This document shows positions 23,001-37,500 of a stretch of DNA of 64,000 bases, piece after piece. A program made the translations under genes and the position numbers. The notes under the pieces are model-generated. The model had not been told where the DNA came from and ran no database searches. It was given only the letters and a program-made list of their open reading frames with translations. Source of the DNA: Antedon mediterranea (lineage: Eukaryota > Echinodermata > Crinoidea > Comatulida > Antedonidae); contig NC_092679.1 in NCBI RefSeq assembly GCF_964355755.1, positions 19,582,932 through 19,646,931 on the forward strand, given 5' to 3'. Within the stretch, counting starts at the first letter, position 1, and each line of letters starts with the position of its first letter.

Positions 23001-23022
23001 CATGGAGTAAAGTTACTCCATG
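23001..23022. repeat. Perfect 10-bp-arm palindrome
   Basis: CATGGAGTAA, a 2-base centre AG, then TTACTCCATG. A related accatggagtaaatccatg occurs at about 35353-35371. It could be a dyad-symmetric protein site or the relic of a repeat. Confidence 0.7.
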
Positions 23023-24772
23023 TTTTTAGTGCATTAGTCGGGTAGGAAGAAGGTGATTTCTATGCGATCTAAACCAGTTGAATGTCCAGTTTTTGTATCG
23101 TAAAGTTTTTTGCCGTGACACTCGCGAACTTCTCAGTCGCGACGCTATAATTCAGCTTTGTTGATCCGCTAGATAGGCCCTACTACTTTCAATTTCAATT
23201 CAAATTAATATATATTTAATTTCTTTTAAGATTTAAACAATAATGGAATAAATAAAAAATAACATTGACAAATAAGACATCTGTGGGGAGGAAGAAGGCA
23301 GTATCCCAGAAAGATACAGGACCTTGCGTCTAGTCTGCCTCGGACACAAAACGGGATAAAGACAAGCGGGACACGGGGCAAGACAAATCAACAGAAAATA
23401 ACCAGGACATTAAACACTAGGCCTACTACCAAATTATAGTCTTTAAATACCGTAATACCGTATATTGACTGCGAACCTACTGCATGTAATAACACTTAGT
23501 AGGCCATCAATGTCATGCATTACCATCGAATAGATAGACCTAATGGAGAAATACGGTAATACACAACCAACCAATCTGTAAATACCGTATTCACTGAACC
23601 TACTGCTTTGAACCTACTGCTTTTAATTACACTTAGTAGAAACATATCAATTTCACGCATCACCATCTGTCACAATTTTACCTTTAAGAAGTCATTTACA
23701 AAAAAAAATCAAATTTAATTGAACAATATAACCACTCCCTGATATAACAATATTAATTTTATTTTTATTATCATTTATATAACAATAATTGCATTATTGT
23801 TTATTTTCAATTCTTTAATAAACTTCGTTGTCATGGGAATTGTGTAAAATTATCATTATTCCGTCATGTTTGCACTTTTTTCAACCCTAAGGATATTAAT
23901 ATTTTCTGACAAAGAACCAGTCAGTTTACAAATATGATATTTTTTTAAATTTCATTATGAATAGGGGTTTTCAACTTTAATGTTTTAATTTAAATAGTAT
24001 TGTTTGTTTCTGTTCCTCTTGATACATTTTAATTTTTACCGCCACGTTTTTTGGAGATGTTTTTTTTTATTATATTATTTCGGTCATGTCAAACGGTTCA
24101 AAAGTTTTTTAAACTCTCATTACAAATTTAATTGAATATTTTAATTTAGCCAAAATGTATTATTCATTGTACTAATACGGTACCGTGTTTGGCCTGCTTT
24201 AAATAATTATCACTGGCTATGTAACATGAATGTTGTTATAAGCTTCTTAATGTTATATTATGTCCAAGTTAAACTGGTATAAATGAAATGTAGGCCTAGT
24301 TTATTAATGTTAAATGTAGTTATATGGTTCAAAATAACTAGGTCTTGGGTGTATTCATTTTTTGTATATAGAACTTATGGATTAATGTAATGTAGGCCAG
24401 AAACTTTAATAACATTTTCCATAGATAATGTTGCATCATTGTGTTTTTGGTTTTTTTTAGTAATTCGATTTAATTAAATTTTAATCCTGGCGCACTTTGT
24501 GTGTATTTTCGTGTGACTTTTGCTTTAAATATTTAAATCAACCGTTTGTAATGGATCATATCTAGTCCTCCTTATAACTTAAGTGTTTTCCTACAACGAA
24601 GTATCTCATTATCCACAAATTATTAATTATTTTTATTTTATCAATTCTGTACATCTTTGGGAATAGCATCTTTAATTAAGCTCTGTTTTTTAACGATATT
24701 TATTCACATTTAATGGAATCGCTTTCGTTAAAAACATCCTTGACCTGTAAGATACCAAGTTTTGTTTTATTT

Positions 24773-25210
24773 TCCTTTAATTAATATTAAATTATTTTGT
24801 ATTATTATTTTTTATTATAGAAATAGTACTCATACATTCATTCAATTTCGTCAAAATCAACAATAACAATTTACAAGAAAGTTTGGATGTTTAAATTTAT
24901 TTTAAATTGTTAAGTTTTGTTTTACCTCAATTAATATTTACTAATTACTTTTTTTTATTATAGAAATAGTACTTTTTCATACATTAATTCATTTTCGTCA
25001 AAATCAACAATAACAATTTACAAGAAAGTTTGGAAGTTGAAATTTATTTTAAATTGTTAAGTTTTGTTTTACTTTAATTAATATTTAATATTTACTTCTT
25101 TTTTTTGGATAGAAATAGTACTTTTTCATACATTAATTCATTTTTATAGAAATAGTACCTTTTCATACATTCAATAATGACAATATACAAGAACGTTTGA
25201 AAGTTTACTT
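24773..25210. repeat. Tandem duplication, period about 145 bp, about three copies
   Basis: gaaatagtac followed by ttcatacattaattcatttt-type blocks starts at 24820, 24963, 25112 and, truncated, 25149. The companion blocks aacaataacaatttacaaga and ttaaattgttaagttttgtt are shared. Noncoding. Confidence 0.8.
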
Positions 25211-26699
25211 GTAATTTCTAAACTGATGACGTCAAACCCCCTTTGCCTTATTTGGGTCCATTGTATGTAGTCAAACATGGTGGAAAGAATTCAATTCCAA
25301 AAACGTTCTTATCCCGATCTTTGGTCACGGTAGACTCGCAATGTAAACTAACTTGTTTAAAATACCAAGGAGTTGTTACTCCCTGAAAATACACAAAGAA
25401 GAATTTACAAATTGTTATATCGTTTTTATTTTGTTTATAATTTCGCCGCTTTTAGGCCTATACATTGAATAACAATAGAGATAATAACACAATTACTTAA
25501 TTATTTGATTCTCCTTTCTTTGTGAATCGCTCCATTAACTGTTTATCGTATTGCAACTGTAATCGCTTGAGTGAGCAGTATACTCTCATTTCCACTGATA
25601 ATAACCGGTTTAATTTGTGGAATCGGTTACCGCTTTCTAAAGCTTGATATGGACCAATCATAGAAATTAATTAAGCGGTAATTATTTGTTTTGATTAATA
25701 AATTTAATGTATTTATATTATTGTATTGTTACTTGTAAATATTTTTTTTTTTTTAGGTATAGCAATTATTATTCATGCTTTTTTCCCCTATATGTTCTGT
25801 TCTGTTTTGTTTCTTATTGTGAGTGCCACTGATTCAAAGGTGTATCGTCAACAAATAAACACAATTTTCTTTTTAAATTCAAATCATTTAATTATTAATT
25901 AATATAAAATTGGTTATTGTAAATAGAGGATTTAACAAAAAAAAAGAATGTTAGGAAGTAAGTACTTTATTAATGGTAGGCCTATGATACTAAAGGTGAA
26001 CATGTTTTAGGCCTATATCAATGAGGGAAACAGAAAATAATGAAAAAGGTAGAAAATGTTGAGAATTATGTAATGAAACATTGAATGAATAAAGGTGGTG
26101 GTGAACCACAAAAGATTTAAAAAAAAATTGAATCATAGAGGAAAAAATAAATATTTTAATTTATTTTTTTTTTCACAAAATCGAAGTTATCAACATTATA
26201 GAAACTAAAAACGGATTGTTTAAAATCTATAAATAAATAAATTTGAATTATGAATTTTCTGAACGATTCCTTATTTATTATAAGTGCATTATTAGGAAAT
26301 ATACATATATTAGGAAAAGATATCATTATTTAATACTGAATAAATAGAATCTAAATTTTATATTTAAAATGAATTATTCTAAATTAAATTGAATTTTAAC
26401 CGTTTTTCAGAATGGCAAATTGAACGTGTAGTAGAAACAGTTGATTTACCTAATGAAAAAACTTAACCTTGACATGGTTTTTTTAAAGGGCCACAAATGT
26501 AAATGTAATTGTTATCTTTTTGTTTGAAAATAATTGTATTTTGAATGAATGAATGACATATTTACATACCAAATGCAACACATAATAGACGTCTTTTATT
26601 TGATTCATTTTTTATTGTAGGCCATATCTGTCATATCTTGCCAAAGGCAGATTAGACGCGTTATTAATGTATTGATACATTCATTTAATAACTGTCCTA

Positions 26700-27240
26700 T
26701 ATGGAGTCAATGAATTTGGTTATTTTTATACGTTTTATTCACGTTGTTTTATTATTTATTATCAATATTAATTTATTTTCAAAGAAATATGTAAATATAT
26801 TTGTTGGTTTTTCTGTATAATATTATTTTATTTTTTTATCATTATTTTTGTTAGTAATTATTTGAGGTCTATTGAGTCACTGAATGTGGTTATTGTTTTG
26901 AGTAAGTATCCTATGTTGTTTTATTGTTTATTATCAATAATAATTTATTTTAGAAATATGTTAATATATACATTTGTTTTTCTGTATATAATATTATTTT
27001 TTTTTTTTTTATCATTTTTGGTTCGTAATTAATGAGGTCTATTAAGGCATTGGATGTGGGCATTGTTTTGAGTAAGTGTTATCTTATGTTTTATTATTTA
27101 TTATCAATAATACAGTCATGTATAGTTTCAAAGAAATATTAATGTTGATATTTTATGTTTTTTTGTATATAATATTATTTTTATTAGTATTATTTTTGTT
27201 AGTATTTATGATGGACCTATTGAGGCAGAAATTTAGCAGA
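26700..27240. repeat. Tandem duplication, period about 170 bp, three copies
   Basis: Blocks gttttgagtaagt (26895, 27065), ttattatcaataataattta-type and ctgtataatattatttt recur three times with decay. The open frame at 27076-27267 is an artefact of this A+T-rich repeat. Confidence 0.75.
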
Positions 27241-30200
27241 CAATGTGGAATACCCACGACTTATTGATGGAAATTGGCGCGAAATTCATCATTAACTCGC
27301 ATAATAGAAGGTACGGTAGGCTTTATTATTTGTTCAATTCTTTATCTTTCGAAATTGTCATCTTCGAGTTTATTTTGATAATTCCATCATATCAAAAAAT
27401 TAGAATTTCACCTATGTTACACTGTATATAGATATACAGTATATATATTGTACTGTACATATTGTATATGGCATATAATAGGCACAACTAAACACTATAA
27501 GCGTATAATAGGATGGAATACAACAACATTTTCCGATCGTATATTAACATACATGCATGTTAAAAAAATGTTAATGTCAATAAAATGATAAAAATGATCA
27601 CCTATAATTCGTCAAAGTGACGAATTAAATTCTAGTTATTTGTTTATATATGTAATTACTGCCCTACATCTAACACAAAGTTAGCTTATATAGGCCTATG
27701 GATATTAACAATTAGTTTTTCACATTCGAAAACTCCACCACTTCTGCTGCATCTGTTCAACAGCCTAACAACATGTGGATACCAGTTTTAAATCAGTGTG
27801 GCCTACAAAGATGAATCCTTATAGGCCTATATTCTTTTAAATGAAATAAACAAATTATTAAAAAAATTTATTTTAAAAAAAATAATAATGTTAAGGAAAT
27901 AAAAAGTAGTGAGACATTATTTCAGTATTTATCGAATGGTAAATTTTCTAATCAAATGTTTAGGCCTACAACTTGACTAATTATCTCTCCCACTCCTTTA
28001 CAATTTCATTGAATAGGCCTACCCTAGATAGGGTAGGCCTATATTGTTTAAATTGAATTGATAAGTTATACATAGTCGAATTATACCAGAAATATGCGGA
28101 GGTACAATGAGTACATTCGATTTCATGACTATTATTAACATGTCTATATACATTAACAGGAATTTAGTTAATTCCTCTATGGTATTAGCTTATTATCATT
28201 TAGTGGACTGTTGTGCTTAAAATGCCTTTGTTTTTAAGTGTGTAATGATGGATAAATCTTGTTATCCGATTACAAATATCATATCTGTCATTTTGAAGTC
28301 GTTTATATATAATTTGCATAGAGCTCATTCTACAGGTGGTCTTGCAAATTGTGTAACTTAGTAAATCATTATTGTTGTGATATTATTTGCGCAGGCATAT
28401 AGCCTATTTTTTTTTTAAGTATGCCGATTGTGTTTACTTTACAAGCTGGTCCCACCACCCAATATGAGAGCTATCATTAGATATATGAAATCGATAAAGG
28501 CAATTTGCTTTAGTGTAATTATATTGAAGCGTGTGAAAAATGCTTTAATGGTGTTTTGAAGCGTTGAGATTTTAACAACCTGTTGTGGGGACGAGGTGAC
28601 TTTGTATGAGTCGGACACGGATCTATGTTGGAGATTGCCGTGGGAAGGGCAATGTCTGTTGCGTTTTGGATCACGCACCTTTTCGCTATCTTGCTACCAG
28701 TGTGCAATAAAAAGTAAAGTTCGTGCGCTTTATCCACGCTTTGATAGAACATTTGTTGACATGGTGTTGTTTGTTAATAGCTGTATGATGTGTTGACCTA
28801 TTAGCCAAATTATGTATCGATACCGGCAAACATTCGTGTTAAGTGTAGGCTAACTACTGTTTGTAGGTCTATATTTAGTTTAAGAGAGAAACGGTCGAAC
28901 AATGATAACCAATGCTGAAAAGAAATAAATTAGTTTTTAGGCATATGGGTTATCGTTCCAATGCATTTTTCACTCTACTTTTATTTCTTTTCCAAGGGAG
29001 AGTACTCACATAGTGTCTTCGTCACTTTTCTACAATCCGCCAGACTGGTGTTACTTAGTAGTTGTATTTTTTATTGAATTATATGTCTTCTGGAAAACAA
29101 ATGAATTGAATTGAATTAAAAGGGGAAGAAAAAAAGTACCATCCTAAACATAGTTCAAAATATGTTTTCAGTTACCGTAGGCATAGGGGCCTATATAATG
29201 TAAAATGTCAATTGAATGTGATACGAGTACTGAAAGATTTGTATTACAGTACAAAAAGATCTAAAATACTTTAGGTCACTTTTACCTGTCAAGAATTGAA
29301 ATGTCTTATTTAATTTCCTTTTAATCAATGGCTTAACACTTTTAACACTCTGGAATAGTCCCAAAACATCGTAGGCCCTACCAAATACGAAAACCGTCTA
29401 GGCCTACATAAGCTTATTAAGTACAGGTATTTTGACAGCTTTACTCTGTGTGCTTAAGCCATTTAAACGAATCCTAGATAGATTAAACCCGTTAACCAGG
29501 ATTAAATATTCATTTGTTTTTGGAACGGATTTAGCAATTGACTTTTCTTGACAGTTTTCGACACATAAAAACTTGAGCATCAGTGTGGTTATATTTGTGT
29601 ATGTGTTTAAGTGTTTATTTGTATAACACAACCGGTCTGTGGGACATCGCGGTTAGAGAATGGAACCCTGGACCTAGAATCGATTTTACGCCCGGAATGT
29701 ATCGTGTTTTTCGTGTATGAAATAATAACTCGGAAAGCAAACATCGATTGTAGTGCAAAATAACAAATGAGAATAAATAGATTTTTGTCAGTAGAATCAA
29801 TCAGTTGAGAGAACCCGTCCCCTGGAATTACTCAGCCTTGAAGAGCGAATGACACCTCTACACAAAATGCAATATTGGTACCAAATAACACAGAAAATAT
29901 TCGGTTGTTCATTATAGAGTATAACCTCCGTTCAGGGGACATTCCTATAAATGCAAATTTACACATATGAGCGGTAACGGTAATAAAAATATGTTATTCC
30001 TTATGACCATTTACACATACCATTTTACAACTCAAAAAAAAAAATCGGAGCGGACGGGCGGTTTCTGCGCAAGAAAGACAGCGTTTACGTGGACAAGCTA
30101 CGCGGTTTTCCGCTTACCGTTACCTCTCGACATTTTGCCGTGAAATGTTTTAACATTATGGCTACACTGTACACTCCTGAGAGGACTCTCCTAACATAGA

Positions 30201-31487
30201 TAAGTAATTAAGGGCCTCTAACAACGTTGGTACTAATCCATTTAGACCCTACTCTAATGTACTTTTATAAAATGTTACTTCAAATTTTACATGCTAGTGG
30301 TTGTTAAAGAACAATATTATCTTCAAAGCTTGTGTAGTTAATCCTAACAACTTACTGGCTTGACGCTATTACACAATAATACCATTTTGTAGTTTGTAGG
30401 CCTAGTATTGCTCTTGAAATCTTGGGCCTAGCTTGATCTTAGCTAACAAGGTAAATCAGATAGAGCACCCTAGCCTATAAGCACATTTTATTTTCTATTT
30501 GGCTTAGCCTTTATATTAACTATGTTTCAGAAATCAAAGGGTCCACTAATTAATTAAATATAATAATATAAAATCCGAATAAAGTGAGGCAAGCCAATGT
30601 GTTTCTAATTTTTTTAAAATATACTATTTACTTATACTCATTTTAACTAAAAATTCGATCGGGAAAAACCTTATTTTAAAGACAATAGTCAAACAGATGC
30701 GAATTTGACAACGGGGTTTTGGTTAAATTGACGGTTTATTTAGGGTTTTTTGGTGGCATCATTATTTTTGTAATGTTTTGTTTTCTGCGAAGTGAATAAC
30801 TTTATTAAAACTGCAAAATAGTCTATTAAAAGTTATATTTTATTAATCCTTATTTTTCATGTTTGGAGAGACAATGCATAGAATGTACATAATCATTGTA
30901 TTGATATTGATTAGCATATTCTATTACAGTATCAGCAACAGTTCGGAAGAGATCAAGTTAATTAATCATCGATAATTAAACTTTAATTACCGGAACCTTT
31001 GATGATAGTGTATATGACTATGTTTAAATAAACAATGTTAACAAGTTTATTGGAAATACATTTCATCCATGAATACTCGACATTGTAAGATAAAACAAAT
31101 CTGCCTGCGCATGCTCAATAAATGATTGCGTTTCTCCATAGTGTAATTGATATATTGATTGATTGATTTTATTCGATATTCATACATAAAAGTTAAAATA
31201 TACAATGTATAAAAAGAATACCTGGATAACCCAGTCGCCAAAAAAGTAAACTTCGAAGAAGAAAAAAAGTAGGCCGAGGGGTTAATCTGTAAGTTTGTCA
31301 AATTAATATATTAACATAATAATGTGTAAGTTTATCAGATTACTATTTACCTAAATATTTATGAAGAGAATATAAAAGGAAAAATATTATAGGAATAGGA
31401 ACAATATAAAATACATAAATAAAATATTTATCATCTCAATATAGAATTAAAATAAAGGAAGTTTTTAACATGGTAAAAGTAAAACAT

Positions 31488-31631
31488 TGTCTAGGTCTAC
31501 ACTATCAAACTTTATGTGACAACAAAAATGTGATGTGCCCATTTATGGACATGATGATGTCATATCACTACCATATTTGGGTACATCACACTTTTTTTTT
31601 ATACTAGTTTGATAGTGTAGACAGAGCTTTA
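31488..31631. mobile_element. MITE-like element, copy 6
   Basis: The left end ggtctacactatcaaacttt is slightly rearranged at its tip. The right end tagtttgatagtgtagacag plus agcttta is intact. The core gatgtgcccatttatggaca is present. Confidence 0.8.
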
Positions 31632-34228
31632 GAGTTGGAGCAGTTTGGATATACCAAATAAGAAAGAAGCCAAACCGATTGAACAATACATCACTTACCC
31701 TGAATATGACACATTTTATTTATATAACAACATATTATAATTATTAAAAAAAGGAAAAAAAAAACATTTAAATGGATAGAAATAATTCCATTCTCGTTGT
31801 TTATAGCTTTGAACGGCACCTGCTGATTTATTGATTTTAGGCAAATTTTCCATAGCACTGTCGGAGATTTTAATCTAGTGGAAATTTGACGGGAGAGCGA
31901 ACGCGGCAACATCAATAGGATTTAAAACAATTAGACAAATAAACTATGAGTCTTAAGACGTTACCGTTTATAGACATAAACAAGTTTGTAAATATGGAAA
32001 ATTGATTTATGGTGTTTATTAATCTGGTGTGTTTATTACACCAGGAAGAAAATAATTTCACCGCTTTTATACCAAACAGTTTTTATTTTGTGGCCGTCTG
32101 TAGTTTTCATAACTGAAAAAATTGTATGTAAACCGTAGCTTCGCTTCAAATCAAGAATAAAATTCTAATATTTACCAACTAATTGACCTGAATTAAGTTG
32201 TTTTATGTTTTGCCGAACTTGCTAACTTTTTTTGAAAAGAGTAAATAGTCGAAATTACTTCATTTTGAAATTGTTAAAACGAGAAAATATTCAAGTGTTT
32301 TTATTACAAATGAAAGTGGTAGTCAAATATGATCTATATCTTAGATTTTTCTATTTTTCCTTTTCTATTTGTCCTTTGGTGTTTTGTGCTATTTGTTTGT
32401 TCATGATTAGTTTGGCCATGATTTGGTAAAGTATTCGAATGCCCCATTTGGACCACTTTGCTATCGGCATTCTCGTGTATAATGAATATGTTTCATTCGT
32501 TCGTTCATTCATCAGTGGAAATACTTCTATTTATTGTTATTTGCATATATTACATAGAAATAGTTTGTTTGTAAAACTGTAACATTACTTGTAAACGTTC
32601 AGTGTTCAATGTTTAATCTTCATTTCTTTTATTATAACTGTATGGAAAACATTTAATTTGACGAACGAGTTTATTTTAACAAATTGAAAGATCTGGTTGT
32701 TGTAGGCCTACTCATATAAAACAATGCTCGTGTGGGCTTCTACTCTTTTCACCCGTAAGATCCAAAACTATAATATTGGCCTAGGCAATTATTTTATCAT
32801 ATAAATATTACTATTTTAAATTGTACATACATTATAATATACATCTTTTTTTATTTAAAATATGTCATCTTTTTTGTTTCACAGACATGTTTTTTTTATG
32901 TTTCAATCATTATTTTTTCGCCTTTTAAAAAATACAATACCTCCGATAAAGAAAGTACAAAAGTAAATCAATTACTTGAATAACAAAAATAAATTTACCA
33001 AAAATTAATAATAATAAAACTGGTAAAAACATGTAAAAACATTCAATTAGGTCTACAATTTTAATTTGCAAAACATATCTAGAAATTTAGTGTTATATTA
33101 GGCCTAAACTTTATAAATTATAATACATTTAAAATGGGTTTTTTTTTCTCCCACTTTTATTCGTTCGTCATATCACAAATACATATTATAGATGTTCGTT
33201 ATTATTTCTATTTTTTAGCTTTTTTTAAATACTTTTCTTCTTTCTTTAATCAAGGAGGAATTAAACCGATTCCTCCATACTGTAATGATGTTGTATCAAT
33301 GTTTTATTTATTTAGTATTAAACAACATGCTTCATTAATACGTGTATATTCGATGAGTTTGTGTATGAAGTCGGCATTATTGTTTCAATTCTTATCTATA
33401 ACCATAGTTTATATCACTAACATGTGACGTAAACAAACAACACATCATAAGAAATACCGACTTTATTTTAATAAATAAACAATTATCCGTCATGTATGTT
33501 CCTTTACAGCGGTCTGGCTTCAAGTAATAGCATGTTGTAATGTTTAAATCAGGAAAAATTTCACTCTTCACTAGGTTTAGTGAATGGTGTAGAAATGTTA
33601 AAAGATGCAGATGACAGGGCGGTGGAGGTGTAACTGGTAGCTTTCAAAGACATTGTTAGCTACAAAATTATTAGCGACAATTATACCATACCCTTTATTA
33701 TGTTTGTTATATAAAAATGTTTTAGTCTCAACGATTATAAGCAACGTCTTGGTTAAGTCGAAGATGCTCTCCAGGTGGAATGCCATCATAAGATGAGTAG
33801 TAGTAATTAGTCTTGTTTATTTTATTTCATTAATATGTAATTTTTACTTTCTATGGACCAGAGATTCCGAAATAAAAGAATGAATGATTAGATTATTTAA
33901 AGCCGATCATACTATGTTAGTCTATAATAACAACCAGTGCTATAGGCCTAAAACAAATATAAAATTTCGATCCAAAAAAAAATTATTTGAAATATATCTT
34001 TTTCTTTTCTTTTTTTTAAATCAAAACTTAAGCCCCTAAAAAGCCATCTGTCAAACGCGGCTTAAACTTAAAAGGATTGGGTAGGCGCACGAGCAGAAAA
34101 CATTTTTCTTTTATAGTTAGTTAAACTAGTGAAAAATTGTTTGAAAATGAGATGATTTACCCTCTCATTTAAGATCAGTCAGTCAAAAGCACATACAGCC
34201 CGAGACTGGGGAATATTGAGATATCTAA

Positions 34229-34320
34229 CCAATGGTGTAGCGTGTAGCATAGCGTCAGCAATCCGATTGATCGTATCGATAAAAGTTTATATAAGCTGCT
34301 CGCTGATTGGTTGATAACCA
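34229..34320 (+). promoter_or_regulatory. Candidate Otx promoter (CCAAT and TATA boxes)
   Basis: A TATATAAG box at 34288-34295 sits about 55 bp downstream of CCAAT at 34229-34233. A second, inverted CCAAT (ATTGG, 34306-34310) follows. A start site would be expected about 30 bp after the TATA box, near 34318. It lies upstream of a strong donor at 34532, so it could drive a noncoding first exon of Otx. No transcript evidence is available. Confidence 0.45.
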
Positions 34321-34531
34321 TAAAAGGGTAGATTTCGGTACGAGTCAGGCGGGTGAATGGTTCATATATCCTGGTTGGTTGTAATTTTAGTATAATCAGT
34401 TGTAAACTAGGGCTGGTATAACTATATTCTTCAAACGGTTGTTTTCATTTGCTAAAAAACGTTGTTGGTTAAGATCTTTTTTTCTAAATCCGGTGTTTAA
34501 CAGTCTAAGGATAAGTCATTATTGTTAACAA
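34318..34531 (+). other. Candidate noncoding first exon of Otx
   Basis: The putative transcript from the TATA promoter would run to gttaacaa followed by a consensus donor gtaagt at 34532. There is no long open frame. The acceptors just before the Otx start codon (41034, 41110) could receive it. The 5' end is inferred from TATA spacing only. Confidence 0.4.
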
Positions 34532-37500
34532 GTAAGTTCATTTCTTTAATCCTGATAGATATTCTTTTTTAATCTCAAGTATTTAGCAAGTATTAACTTG
34601 TTAGTCTTTATATTAGGCTTAGGCAGCGAACAAATAATGATTATTGTTTGATTTTACGTTTTACGGCTTAGCTTTAAAAATTATTTATCGGTAATTTATC
34701 TTTTGATTTATTAATAATTTAGCTGTTTAATTTTATTGTTTATGTTTTAATGTTTTAATATAAACAAATAACGTGTAAACCTACTAAACATGTGCATTAA
34801 TAATTCATTATTATTAGGCGTATAATATTTGTAAATCATTTCTATTTTTGCGGTTTTAACACTATAATATAATTTTAGTTTGTAGATCTATTATTAGGCC
34901 TAAACATAATAACTAATGCCTGATTTTTTCGCTTTCCTTTTTAATTTGTGGTTTTATTCAATAAATTCGTTGTTCTGTTTTATATTTAGTGGGTTAGTGA
35001 ACGCGAGACTGTTTACTCTTTTTCTATTATTTTCTTTATATTTTATCAGTACGTATTCAGTCTATACTCTGCATCATTGATTCTACATTGTAGGCTATGA
35101 CCCTCTCTTTTATTCCAATCAAAAGTGCATTTAACACGGTTGCAAACCTCGAATAATATACAATTCGATTCCCCAAGAGGCTAACACATATTGTAAAGCA
35201 TGTTACAGTATATAGCCTACACAATAGGACTACCGTTTGCCTACGAATGCACTTTGTAAAAAGTACCAAATGCCTTGGGAAAATAAATGCCCTAGTCCGG
35301 TTGTGAGACTGGTTAATAAATGTTAGGCCTAGACCTGTCGTGCGTAACTCGTACCATGGAGTAAATCCATGCTCGTACGTACTAGAGAACGGTGCTTAAA
35401 AGTCGGGTCATATCCTCGGTGGGTACAGTTAAGTATGTGATGCATACATGCTACTTAACATTCTGTAAATCCAATTTAGTCTATTATTTTTAATTTCAAT
35501 AGAAATGTATTGTTAAGTTAAATGTTAATGAAAGCTCTATCTGGAAGAGTATGTGTATGTCTGTTTCTATATCGCATACGGGAAAAGAACAACTCTATCC
35601 TTAATAGCGTATAATTTTATAACGACGCCATATATATAAATAATACAATATGCTATGCGTGCATGTAGAATTATAGTAATCTATAAAATGCGATTATTGA
35701 ATAATTGTGACCTATTGTAAATTTAAAATTCAAGGTAACTACTTAGGCAAATATACATAGGGAAGTCAAACCATTCTGTTCAAAGATTTTTCCAGGTAAA
35801 ATTCGATACCGAGTTGATGATTCATTAAATGGAGGAATCCCATTCTTCAATCAAATGGTTTGCTATCAACGAAAAATTTAAAAAATAAAATGCAGTTAAT
35901 CTCAATATTATTCAAATGTTAACAAAAAAAAATCGTTCCCTTGATTCTAAGGTTCAAGGTCTTGCACATTCTGTTTCTTCTGTTTAACTCTGCAAAAGTG
36001 GAAATTCTTCCAAGCCCAAAGAACGACCTGGGTCGATTCGTACTATGATTTGACGGTTATGGTATAAATTAATTTTAAATGTTGTATACATTCATTTTCG
36101 ACCTAACAGTAAGTCGATGTTAGGCCCATTCGTCCCCCTGATCGATAGTGACCGAGGCCGGTGCGTGGATACCGTGGCCTTCCCTGTTGTTCAACAACGT
36201 GCGATAAGAAAACAAATCATAGTTGTAAATCGATTAAAAAAACCGGCAAATGAAATACGAAACGCATTCAATGTTCAGTCGAATTATTCGTTGGGTTAAA
36301 AACTAAAACGAATTCAAATTTAAATAGACATAAGATATTAAATACGCTGAAGAAGGAGATAACAAACGAATCATAAGAACAATCATTGTTAGAAATAACC
36401 ATATAATAATATAATTCAATTTAAAAAATCAAATTTTTTTTATCTAGAAAGTAATTCGGCCTAAATATCCAAATTAAATATTTAACATTTTTTAGTTTAG
36501 AAACTGACCCGAGAAATTTACGAACGTCTGGGCCTGAGATAAGTGTATAGGCCTATAGTTTTAAATATTTATTTATTCTTTCTTTTGACTGGATTGCATT
36601 TTCAGTAACGCAGTACTGCTTTCCAAAATGGTCCAGTTATAAGTTTAAAAGTAAATAAAAATTATAACATTAGTTTATAGGCCAATGTTTCCTTGTTTAT
36701 GTTTGCATATACTGTGTAGGCCCTTATGTTACACATAATGTAGAAGATGATATTCGTTATAAATACTTGTATAGGTGTACATCATTTTAATGATCAACGC
36801 AATACAATTAGGCCTATTGGTGTTGTAGCAGCTAGGTGAAAATCGCGGGGGTTTATACGGCATCCCTGTGCGCGTCCCTTTTTTGACGAGCCTGTTTTGT
36901 CACCAGACAACTTTTCACGCGGCAACTTCTTAGAGACACCTATCAAGAATGACTTCATTAGCCTTATTATGAAAATCTTATCAAAAAAAGTCACACGATT
37001 TGCCTTAGAAAATACAATGCAAAGTGTGATTCCTTATAGAGCGTCGTACTTGCCTATTCTTTGATCGAGTCGCAAACAGACAAGTTTGTAACCCTGCTAA
37101 TTTAACCTCTATGTCAATTAATGCACTTTTATGTTAACGAAGCCCCTTCAATTGAATTTTTAAAGATATTTTTCTATAAAACCTTTATTAACGCTTAATT
37201 TAATAGATACAGATTTTGTTTTTGAAAATTTGTTTAGATTTTAGTTTTTGTTGTATTTATTTTTGTACGTGTGCACATATTCTGCAAACACATTGAAAAA
37301 CAAATTAAAAATAATAAAAAGTCTTACATTTGTGGATTATATAACATTGTTTTGGTAAACACTGACCCTCCGAATTGTGTTTTTTTTTTCTGAATAAGCA
37401 GATATGAATTTAGATAACAGTAAAAACTGGGTTTTAAAAAAATAAAGTAAACCTGTAAGGGAAACAATAAAATTAACATAATAAAAATATAAGTTTATCA

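Larger units (their letters stand above)
20166..34228. other. Intergenic region between EHBP1 and Otx
   Basis: A+T-rich DNA with no supported coding sequence. It holds two MITE-like copies (21989, 31488), a 22-bp palindrome (23001), two families of tandem duplication (24773-25210, 26700-27240) and many TAGGCCTA octamers. Moderately G+C-enriched islands lie at about 28440-28800 and 29930-30180. By position these islands are candidate regulatory DNA of Otx, but I see no decisive motif grammar in them. Confidence 0.5.

Noticed and set aside
33134-33427. 97-aa open frame rich in Phe and Tyr
   Set aside because: T-rich DNA translates this way by chance; no homologue, signal or splice context is evident.
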